NCBI RefSeq assembly: GCF_023078275.1
Contig: NC_062993.1
Location: 6,075,252-6,139,251, forward strand
Reading direction: 5' to 3'
DNA: 64,000 nt
Source of the DNA: Leguminivora glycinivorella
Lineage: Eukaryota > Arthropoda > Insecta > Lepidoptera > Tortricidae
Part shown: positions 33,533-45,500 of the stretch, piece by piece
Position numbering within the stretch: position 1 is the first letter of the stretch
How the letters are laid out: each line of letters begins with the position of its first letter
Made by a program: the position numbers and the translations under genes
The notes under the pieces: model-generated
Seen by the model: only the letters and a program-made list of their open reading frames with translations
Told to the model about the DNA's origin: nothing
Databases searched by the model: none

Positions 33533-36500
33533 GTTTGTTTTAGAATCATTAAAGTAGTTCAATATTTCCGTTGCTTAAATTTTTACTATACATTGTAACA
33601 AAGAATCAGTGAACGAAGGCTGACAAAGAGAATTTATAACAGAGAAGTAGAAAAGCTGGAGTAGAAAGAGGCATACTTTATTTGATTAAATCGGGAAAAT
33701 CTTGAAAAAAGCTTGGTGAGGAGCACCTTAAACTGGCGAGCTATACATGTATGAGGAATGTTATGATTTGAAAGCGAAAGAAGCGAAAGAGGCAAGAAGA
33801 AATACGAGGTCTCTGCAGCTGCCTAGTAATGTTTGTGTCTTATACAATTTATTTACATTTCAGACGGGTTCACACCATCCAGAGGTGACGCTGACAGTGA
33901 GCATAGACGGAGAAGAACAGGAGTTAGATCTGCGACTGAACGAGGCTCTGGTACCTCGAGGACACTCGCTGAGCTACCAGCACAATGGCCGGACCAAAGT
34001 GCACATACCAGAAAAAGAGGTAGGTAATAAGAAATACTAGCTAGACGAGAACCGAACTAACATCTCTTAAACATCGGCATCTAGTCAACTTTCTGGCCGC
34101 TGATCGACGCAATTCATAGCGCCAACACGCCGACTTTAGAAAGACCCCAATTCTTCTTAGTCGTATCGTATGCTCTTGTGGTATCAGATTATTTTTTATT
34201 GTTTGCCCAACGTTCTTCCCTTTTTATTTTTAGATGTACAGGTTTAAGAGTGACCCAAGGAGGACCTTCTTTTTAGGAATTTGGATCTTGAATGGACAAA
34301 CATTTCTTACTAGTCCCCTCCAAACCAATTCTGTCCAGTGGTCGACGCAAAATTCGCTAAGATCTCTTAAAGTTATTGGAACAATAAGTTAACAACACAT
34401 TTCATATGATTCCAGGAGCTAGATTTATGCCAGTACTCCGGACGCGTGCGAGGCAAGCCGGGCTCTTGGGCAGCCGTGTCAACCTGCCACGGGGTCAAAG
34501 GCGTCATCTACGATGGACGGGAGCTGCGGTACATCGAGCCTGCACTAGGTCAGTCTTTCTTAGAAACACGACTTTCCTCAAACTTTTTTGTAATGTCTTG
34601 TAGGTAACTGTGGCCGGTTTCACGGGTTTCATTGAGGATAAAAGTAACACAAGGAGAAGCACCCATGTGGATATATTTGTGAATTGACCTGGAGCTGGAG
34701 CGAACCTTGAACGTTACTTATATTACAAAAGCTCAAAGATTTCACTCTAGTGAAATACTCTTCAGTCATGGAGTCTAGAGAAGCTAAGCGGATACTTAGT
34801 TACCATTTTGCAATTTAATTTACCCTGAGTTTCTGTAGTGTTGTGGCTACTTGATTCATAGACCTTTTGGAATTATCCCTTTTCCCATTTAAATCTTGTA
34901 TTTCATCCATTTCAGATAACGACATAAACGCTGACCATTTCCTCTACTCTCACGAGCACCTAGCCAAAGAGCACCGGTGTGGCTACGAAGGAGGCACTAC
35001 CCACAACTCCAGTTATGACCCGATGCTGTTTCAACAGAGGACTGAAGAATTGGCGCGGAAGAGGTCCAGAGTTAGTCGGGTAAGTCGATCTATTTCAAAC
35101 AAGGATATAAACGATTCCTATACTCTCACAACCGCCTAGCCAAAGAGCACCGTTGTGGCTGCGAAGGTGGTAGGCACGACACACAACTCCAGTTATGACC
35201 CGATGCTGTTTCAACAGAGGACTGAAGAATTGGCGCGGAAGAGGTCCAGAGTTAGTCGGGTGAGTCGCTCTATTTCAAACAAGGATATAAACGATTCCTA
35301 TACTCCCACAAACGCCTAGCCAAAGAGCACCGTTGTGGCTGCGAAGGTGGTAGGTACTACACACAACTCCAGTTATAATCCGATGTGTTTCAACAGAGGA
35401 CTGAAGAATTGGCGCGGAAGATGTCCAGGGTTAGTCGGGTGAGTCGATCTATTTCAAACTAATGCTGACCATATCTTATATTCTCTTGAACACCTAGCCA
35501 AAGAGCACCGTTGTGGCTGCGAAGGTGGCACGACACACAACTCCAGTTATGATCCGATGCTGTTTCAACAGAAGACTGAAGAATTGGCGCGGAAGAGGTC
35601 CAGGGTCAGTGGGGTGAGTCGATTTAAACATCGTTTTGGGGGTATCAAGAAAGGAAAATTATATTTCGATTTTATTTTTTTACACAAAAACTATAAAGTT
35701 TAGAGTGCTCAAATTTTGCAAAATAATTACTAATATAAAGCCACACCACCCATAAAAATTACAAGCCCAAACTCAACTGGGGCAGAATCACGTAGCTTAT
35801 CCTGGCACGGCCTTTAAATAGCTACGGTCCGATTCTATTTACGCAGAAGATAGAAGAACTAGCGCGGGAGAAGTCCAAAGTCAGAGAGTTAATGTTTTCT
35901 GAGCATTAATGATCTGATAGGTACTTTGAGCTCTACTAGAAGCAAAAACTTGTTAAAAGCACAACAACTGTACCTATAACTTAGCGAGCAAAAACCAATA
36001 TTCATGATATTGTGTGGGACAATTTCAAAATATACATCGAAGAATATATGTTATGACTTCAGAATTTAGATGTGTTTCTCGTCTTTCCAGTACAAACGTG
36101 ATACTTACGAAGACACGATGGTCCGAGAGCCGTACAACGCAGACCGTCGCTCGCGCTACGTGGAGCTGGTCCTAGTAGTAGACCATGGCGAGTTCCTGGC
36201 TAGTGGCGGAGACTTACAACTGGTCCACCGGCAGATGAAGGACCTGGCTAACATCATCAACTCTGTAAGTCACTCCAGTAGACACTAGTCCGAGAGCCGT
36301 CGCTCGCGCTACGTGGAGCTCGTGCTAGTCGACCACGGGGAGTTCCTGGCTAGTGGCGGAGACTTACAGCTGGTCCATCGGCAGATGAAGGACCTGGCTA
36401 ACATCATCAATTCGGTGAGACTCTAATGTCTAGTCAAACTCAGCAGGTGTACCACGGGAGTTGCTGGCCAGCGGCGACCTGCAGCTCTATTACTGAAGAC

Positions 36501-39500
36501 TTTAAACTCTTACCCCCTTATTCATAACCGTTCACAAAAGTTAGCAAGGCAATAAAAATCGTTTTCATCATACCCGCACTTTAAATGTGCTATTGCACGC
36601 AGGCGGAGCGTGAGTTATAGAAAAATCGTTCTCCCAAGGGAATAATGAAATTTCTTGTACCGTATTTAACTTTTTTTACATCTATTTATATATTTTTTTG
36701 CATTGCGAGTGTGATGAAAAACATTGTGTGTAACTCGGAGAGTATGAATATTACTAACTCGAGTCTTTAAATCGCTCCGGCAAGCCGTCGTGATTTAACT
36801 TACTCTCGTTAGCACTCGTAATATTCAACTTCCTCCCCTTGTTGCACAATGTACTATTGTCCCTTTCTGACGAATTGGTGTGATAGAAAGGGACAAGACG
36901 ATTTTTATCGGCCTGTTAACTTTAGTGAACGTTTATGAATAAGGGGGTAGGTTACCAAATCATCCTACGTGAGAAAATGGTTTCGCAGAACGGATGATGC
37001 GTACTAAATAAGAGAGCCTGTATATTATCTATCTTTTACTAAATACGTAATGTGGTGTTTCTACCTCTGGTGTTTCAGGTGTCCATGGGCGGCGGTGATC
37101 GCTTACCATCAGGCGACCTGTCTGCTCGTTTGCCTCCTATCCCATAAAAAAAAAATGTTTGGATGTGACACATGGTTAACACTTATTTAAATTGCAAACG
37201 GGACTTAGGGCCAGTTGCAGTTAGAGCCATTTGACAGACACATCATCGTCACGCAGCATAAATCTATGGAACTTCCCATACAATAAAATTTAACGAACGC
37301 TTTAACGGTGCCAGAAGGTTTGGTGCAACCGGCTTTTAATTGCGTATTACTTTAACACTAACTGTATTAATGCTTTCAGGTCTACGCTCCATTGAATATC
37401 TTCATAGCGCTCGTAGGCGTAGAGATCTGGTCGGAAAACGACGAAATCGTGTTGGAAGAGGATGGAGACGCGACACTCAACAAGTTCCTGCACTATCGGA
37501 AGACTGTTCTAGTCACTAGGATACCTAACGACAACGCTCAACTACTAACGTGAGTCATGAATTAGAACAAGTGTAGAAAAGTTTGTTAGAAATATTTGCA
37601 CTTAGATATATTTACTCACTTCTCGACTTGGTATGTTCTTGTTCACAATTAATTTTCAACCATGTATGTAACTCACGGAGTTGTAGTGCTTTTGGGTTGT
37701 GGAAATACTTTGATTTTATTGCATGCTCGTTCACAGATGGAATAAGTTTTATTGTTTACACATGGAATAAGTTTTGTTTTAAAAAAAAATGTGTAGACAA
37801 TTAAGCTGAAAATTTCCGTACATTGCGATAATTCTGGTCGTGTAAACGTAGGACGACTAATCAGGGTCTACTTTGTGGCTTATCATAAGGACCAGAATAG
37901 ATTTCCATGATATATCTTATATCTTTATATGAATAATCTGTCAAAGCGTCCGTATGTTGTGCGACATACGGACGATCGGGAGTTTTGCTTGAGAACCACA
38001 TTATTTGATGTACAGTCAGCTGCAAAGAAAAGTAGACCCCCTTGCATACAAATTTGTATGGCAGGGGGTCTCCTTTTCTCTGCAGCTGACTGTACTATTT
38101 TGTTCTATTGTCTATTTTTTTTCACTTATTTTCTGTTTTCTTCCTAACGCTATTGGTGATTGTTTGTACTTTGTGCATGTGTAGTAACTGCTTGGGATAT
38201 ATAACGCATAGTTTTTCTATAATCTCACCACAGGGGAGCTCGGTTCGTCAAAAAAGAAGAAACTCACTACGACTACACGAAGCCACATTTGTGAGTGTAA
38301 CTTTGGTAATATGCAAGGAGGTAACTAAAAGGGAAAATTGACCTTATTTTTACAAGCGAATAATTCGTATAAAAGCCCAGTATTGTTGAGTTTACCTTTA
38401 GTAAAGGTGCAGATATATATATATCTCTTTATTTGTTAAATGTTTTTGGTCTAAACTTAAAGTACTTATGCCTATTTTTTTGTGTAAACTGTTTATATAA
38501 AGATGAATGGTTTACCACTTTTCGAAATATGTTTGAAATAGTAAAATGTATTTATTTGACTGTACATTCATTTGATAAATTTTTAAATGTCTTCGTATAA
38601 AATTTATTTATTTACCATTCATTTGTAAACTCTGTAGCTGTATATGTGTTTTTTGTTTTTCAAAATGTAGATATTTATAATCTCTTAACTTAACACTGTC
38701 GCTGTCAGCGAATGCGTTAAGAAGTCAATATGGACATTCGGTGTCATATAAGTCACTGTTACTAACCAATATTATAAACGAAAAATGCTTTGTAAATAAC
38801 CTCCTCTACCAAATTCCACAATTACAACCATCTGAACATTTCAATTCAACCCTTCAACAGCCGCCAGAACTTCAAAGCGGGTGTCGTCGGCAAAGCGCTC
38901 AAGGGGTTCATGTGTTCATACAACTACTCTGCTGGAGTCGCTACCAACCACTCAAGGGTTATAGGACTCGTTGCAATGACAATCGCTCACGAGATGGGAC
39001 ACAACTTCGGAATGGAACATGACCAGGTACTGTTTAATAATAAATCCTTTAATGTGTGTTTACAACTATTCAGTTTCAAATGCTATCAACGATTCAAAAG
39101 TTAAAAAGTTGGATGCCTTGACAACGCATACGAATTGGAACATAACTTTGTAATATAGAGGTAGTATTATATGCAACAGGCGTTTAAAGGAGGTATAAAA
39201 GACGAGTGGCGTGGGTAGCAATTTGAGGCGAAGCCGAAAATTATTAATAAAGACGCCTCGAGTATATTTTGACTCGGTTAAACACCGTTGCATACAATAC
39301 TTTTTCTACGACCATGTGCTTAGTTTTTAATAGTTTTCTAGAATAACTTTCGTGAAATACAAAAACGCAAAGGTTTGCACAGCCAGCGCTCGAGTCAGCT
39401 GCCCAAAGCGATTCCCCGCCGGCTTCTCGCGCACGCGCGCAATATTGTTACTATAATGGACACCTTTTTGATGTTGATTGTTTCCAAAATTCGTTGGGTA

Positions 39501-42500
39501 TTCTAAAAAATATTGTTAAACGTAAGTTTTAAAAACATAATTACGTTAGGTTATGTTATGTTGTATGCAGTTTCATTTTTAGGGTTCCGTAGTCAACTAG
39601 GAACCCTTATAGTTTCGCCATGTCTGTCTGTCCGTCCGTCCGTCCGTCCGTCCGTCCGTCCGTCCGTCCGTCCGCGGATAATCTCAGTAACCGTTAGCAC
39701 TAGAAAGCTGAAATTTGGTATCAATATGTATATCAATCACGCCAACAAAGTGCAAAAATAAAAAATGGATAAAAATGTTTTATTAGGGTACCCCCCCTAC
39801 ATGTAAAGTGGGGGCGGATTTTTTTTTCATTCCAACCCCAACGTGTGATATATTGTTGGATAGGTATTTAAAAATAAATAAGGGTTTACTAAGTTCGTTT
39901 TCTGATAATATTAATATTTTCGGAAATAATCGCTCCTAAAGGAAAAAAAAGTGCGTCCCCCCCCCTCTAACTTTTGAACCATATGTTTAAAAAATATGAA
40001 AAAAATCACAAAAATAGAACTTTACAAAGACTTTCTAGGAAAATTGTTTTGAACTTGATACGTTTAGTAGTTTTTGAGAAAAATACGGAAAACTACGGAA
40101 CCCTACACTGAGCGTGGCCCGACACGCTCTTGGCCGGTTTTTCTTGTATTACGTTACGTTATGTTGTTTTCATATTTTCATTAAATAAACATTATTTAGA
40201 ATGTACAATTATGAACCTCCAGGTCTTTTGTAGCTATTTTCTTTTTTTTGCAGTACATTTTTGTATTGCCAATATATTATGTGTTTATGTGACTGTTTGG
40301 TTTCTGAATAAACTTAAAAAAAAAAAAAACAATGCGTTGCCATGGTTACAGAGTCAAACAATGTGTTTTCAATTTTTTTGTTACTGCGCGCATGCGCAGG
40401 AAGCCAGCGAGGCTGGCTTTGGGGAATAGACTTTTATGTGGGGTTTTAAAGATCTATGCACGACCCTGTAAATGACGAAAAACAGTTTGGGAGTAGAAAC
40501 ACATAATAAACGGTTTCTGTTGTTCTCCACAGGAGCCGGACTGCGAATGTCCAGACAAGAAATGCATAATGAGCCCCTCAAGCACTTCTGTGACGCCGGT
40601 GCACTGGTCTTCTTGCAGTCTCAAGTCTCTGGCGTTGTCTTTTGAGAGAGGCATGGACTATTGTTTAAGGTTAGTTTTTGTTTCAGTAGATAGTGTTTCA
40701 TATTTTAAATGATAAATAGTAAAACATTACTTTGGCATTTGATTCTTATATACTTAGAAGAAAAATGAGCCGTGGCGTGTCAGGATAACGCCAGAAGGAA
40801 GGATGTCTTCAAACATATTATTCGTTTCTTTATTTGGCCGTGTGGTGACGGGTTAAGAATTTCACTACCCCCTTTCTTCCCGTGGGTGTCGTAGAAGTCG
40901 ACTGCGGGGTATGGGTTAAATTGTGGCGTAGGCGAGAGGCTTGCAACCTGTCACTGCAATGTCACAATTTGGATTTCGTTCAACCCCTTTTTTCCAAGAG
41001 TGGCACTGAAACTTAGTAGTTCATGTGCTCTGCCTACCACTTTATGGGATACAGGCGTGATTATATGTATGTATGTATGTTTATTTGGCATCATTTTTCA
41101 GCATTTCAGGTAGAAAATTGCGTAATTTGTGTGTTGTGTTCGTAGTGTATAAATGGATAGCATTGAAATGGATAAATAGATCCGTATCTTTGAATACCAA
41201 TCATTACTTGCGCGACGTATCATTTTGATCCTTGTTGAAGTGCACAAACGTAGATATTAGGTTGATGCCGGGTAGCGGGCGGTCAAAGCGTTAATCATAT
41301 TTAAAAATATTTTAAACGGGTTACTCACGTGTTAAGTAGATATAGCGTTCGACATGTTTCGATCCATTTTCGAGGATCTTTCTCAAGAGTAGGGGTCGCC
41401 TTTAGGTACATGTCGAGAGCGTGAACACATGAGTACCCCGCTTAAAATATTTTTAAATATGTTTGAGTCTCACGGGAGTTTTATAGTTAATAAAGCGTTA
41501 ATCGTTTAATTTACAAATTACAGAAACAAACCCAAGCAACTAGCCGAATCCCCGACCTGCGGCAACGGCTTTCTCGAAGAAGGCGAACAGTGCGACTGCG
41601 GTACTGCCCCTGGAGCGTACTCTCCTGAAGATACTGACCGCAACGCTTGCACTGCCTGCTGCAAACCCGACTGCACTCTACGGGCCAATGCGACCTGTGG
41701 ACATGGCCAGTGCTGTGATCTCACGGTAGGTTATATCTACACTTAAGAGAACTTCTTTCTTACCAAGTGGTCTTTACCAATTTTTTTTCATGCCATTCGG
41801 GCTGAGTAACGCACCAAGCAGAAAAAAAAAACGGAGAAGAAGGCGAACATGAACAGTGCGATTGCGGTACTGCCCCTGGAGCGTACTCTCCTGAAGATAC
41901 TGACCGCAGTGCTTGTACCGCCTGCTGCAAACCCGACTGTACTCTATGGGCCAATGCGACCTGTGGACGTGGCCAGTGCTGTGATCTCACGGTAGGTTAT
42001 ATCTACACTTAAGAGGACTTCTTTCGTACCAAGTGGTCTTTACCAATTTCTTAGCATGCCATTCGGGCTGAGTAACGCACCAAGCAGAAAAAAAAAACGG
42101 AGAAGATAGATAAAAAAAAAAGACATTTATTCATGACGCTCACAAACACGTACGTACATGTACACACAAGAATAGGACAAAAAACAGAGAACAGAACATT
42201 AAGTAAGTGCGCATCACGAAATGGACCCAACTCAGCATAATGCTAGCTGGATAGCGAATATGAACAGTGCGATTGCGGTACTGCCCCTGGAGCGTACTTT
42301 TCTGAAGATACTGACCGCAATGCTTGTACCGCCTGCTGCAAACCCGACTGCACTCTACGGGCCAATGCTACCTGTGGACATGGCCAGTGCTGTGATCTCA
42401 CTCACGGTAGGTTATATCTACACTTAAGATAACTTCTTTCGCACCAAGTAGTCTTTACCAATTTTTAGCATGCCATTCGGGCTGAGTAACGCACCAAGCA

Positions 42501-45500
42501 GAAAAAAAACGGCGAAGATGGCGTACATGAACAGTGCGATTGCGGTACTGCCCCTGGAGCGTACTTTTCTGAAGATACTGACCGCAATGCTTGTACCGCC
42601 TGCTGCAAACCCGACTGTACTCTACGGGCAAATGCGACCTGTGGACATGGCCAGTGCTGTGATCTCACGGTAGGATAGATACTCGTTACTATACTTAAGA
42701 GAACTGCTTTCGTACCAAGTGGTCATTATGAATTTGCTAGCGTGCCATTCGGATCGAGTAACGCACCAAGACAGCGAGTTATTCTCGTGCTATGAAATAA
42801 GCAGGATTGATAGCCATAATCATATTAATCGTACCAATTTATTTTGCAGACGTGTCGTCCCAAAGCGGCGGGTACAGAATGCCGCGCCGCCGACCGCGAG
42901 TGTGACTTGCCGGAATACTGCAGCGGCCATTCTCAATTCTGTCCTCACGACGTTCACAAGATGGATGCCACTCCATGCGGGAAAAATCAGGTCAGTTGTT
43001 AACGTTTCATAAAACGGTAAAGATGCAACACGTTTTAAACAGCATAGTGTAGGTACAGAATCCAGTGCCACAGGTCAACGAGATCCCATGCGGGAGCGAT
43101 AAGGTTAGTTTTCAAACATTTTACAAATCAGATGTATATACAAAATGCCGAGCTGCGGGCGGCTAATGCGACCTGCCCGGTGCCCGCGTTTTGCAATGGT
43201 CTTTCACAGTTCCGTCCTCACGACGTTCACAAAATGGATGCTACGCCATGCGGAAAAATCCGGTAAACTACGATAATAATAGCTCACTCAAGTCAGTCAC
43301 AGTAATCTTTAAAAACACTATTACTCGTACCTTCTTCTTCATCTTCTCAGCATATTTGCGTCAACTGCAGAACATATGCCTCTTTCATGGATTTCCATTC
43401 TATTCCGTTCTATGTGGCGGTTCTGTACCAGGCCGACCCTGCCGTCTTACCTATGCGTTGCCTTGCTCGTACCTATGTTACTTATATCGATCTATCAGAT
43501 AAACATCTGCTTGACTATGCTCTCGTGACCCTCTACTGTTGAATTTTGTTTGGATGCTTCAACAATGATGGTTTTCTAAATTTTCATTCAGGTTAATAAT
43601 TGATAATACTATCTTTTACAGGCCTACTGCGTGCGCGGTTCATGCCGGACACACACAGATCAGTGCAGGCTTCTGTGGGGCGTCACTGGCTCTTCCTCCG
43701 ACGACAAATGTTACAACAACTCCAACATCAAGGGCGACGAGTAAGTGTCATCAATATCATCATTATCCATTTATCACCCATCGTTGAGCATAGACATCTA
43801 TTTGAGACTTCCAGCCAATCTCACTCAAAAGTGATCCGCATTATATTTTTCCAAAATAAATCTCGAATATCGAATATTGAAGTCTTCACTGTAAATAATA
43901 AACAAGAACGTTTTCAACCGGTATTTTCGTGACGTATGCGAGATTTGGACGTATTTGGGCTCATTCTTCTCAGAATCACGAGGTGATTCGAACCTGGCGA
44001 TAAAAAAGTGTCCTCATTTTTTTTCCTTTGCGTCACGATTTTAGTATGAACTTACTACGGGCGTGACGTATTGGAAACTCGAATTTTGTATGGAAAATTT
44101 GGAACACATTTTTTTACCGTCGGAATCGAATCACCTCGTGATTCTGAGAAGAATGAGCCCAAACACGTCCAGATCTGGTGAAATTCGATATTCGAGATTT
44201 ATTTTGGAAAACGCCCAACTTTCAATTTAATCTGTAGGTATTTATTATTTGGCGTGATAAGAAGAATGACTCTTATTTTGTCATTTGTGTTGTATTTTCA
44301 CACTTTTTACCAATGAATGTTCTGTTTTACAGCCATGGAAACTGCGGCTACGATCGCGTCAACCAGATATACCGCCGCTGCGCGCCGCAAGACGTCATGT
44401 GTGGCATGCTGCAGTGCCGCCATCTGAACGAACGACTAGAGTTCGGCATGGAGAATGCTGCCGTGCTGACTGCTACCTTTATAAACAACAATGGTAAGTT
44501 GTTAAATTATGCTACTTGAGGGTAGTTTATAGTATGAATTTTCTTAGATGAACTTTTCGGTTTTGCCCTAATCTGTTAAACAAAGGCCTTTGTTTCTATT
44601 ATTCGCGGTGGTTAGCTCCCGTTTCCACAGCACGTGCTAAAGTCTCAGTGTAGTTAAAAAGCAACTATCATGATAGCAATAAGGTTCAAATTTATTAAAC
44701 AGTTTGCAGTGTGCAGGTAACTTTTTTTGAAGATGACAAAACGTGTTATCTCCGAAAGGGCTTTTTATGGATTTGAACCTTATTGCTATCATGATAGTTG
44801 CTTTTTAACTACACTGAGACTATAGCACGTGCCGCTTAAACGGGAGCTAACCGCAGCGAATAATAGAAACAAAGGCCTTTGTTTAACAGATTAGGGCAAA
44901 AGCGAAAAGTGCATCTCAGAAAATTCATACTATAACACATTCACTACGTCAGAAACCGGTCTTAACTTATAAGTTATAACCACCCGCTTGTGTGGCGAGA
45001 ACCCGCCGAGCGGGTTCTTGTTTGGGAGATATAGTGCTAGTAATTAAATTGATTGACATTATAATGGATAAAATATAGTGCTAGTAATTAAATTGATTGA
45101 TTTGATCGCCACAAGACTTCTATAACCTTGTTTCTTTCTGCCCTATGTTAAATGCAATCGTCCTAGTTTACCACCTCTAATAGAAACATTACCTAAAACC
45201 TTTTTTGCAGGTGTAATAATCCCGTGTCGTACGGTGATCATCGACCTGGGGCTCAGCGACGTGGATCCTGGTTTGGTACCTGACGGGGCTAAGTGTGGAC
45301 ATGATAAGGTAGATTTTTGGAATATCCCTACAAAATAATTACATAGAATATATAATAGCACAAGTACAGAAGGCTCACTCCTTTGATATTCACAAAACGC
45401 CGCCATTCTAAAATCTTACCTACATTAACAAACGGACCGCGCGCGAGCAGCCAACATTGAATTCTATTGCGCCGCGAGAAGGTCGTCACCTCTGAATGTG

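Noticed and set aside
38234..38295. A possible ADAM exon after CACAG reading GARFVKKEETHYDYTKPHL
   Set aside because: Exon f joins exon g directly (AC plus C, giving Thr, then RQNFKAGVVGK), which restores the conserved protease order. The candidate would insert a foreign stretch and ends at a stop.
39622..39673. A TCCG repeat as a possible CRISPR-like or regulatory array
   Set aside because: A simple tetranucleotide microsatellite inside a dispersed repeat, with no spacers.
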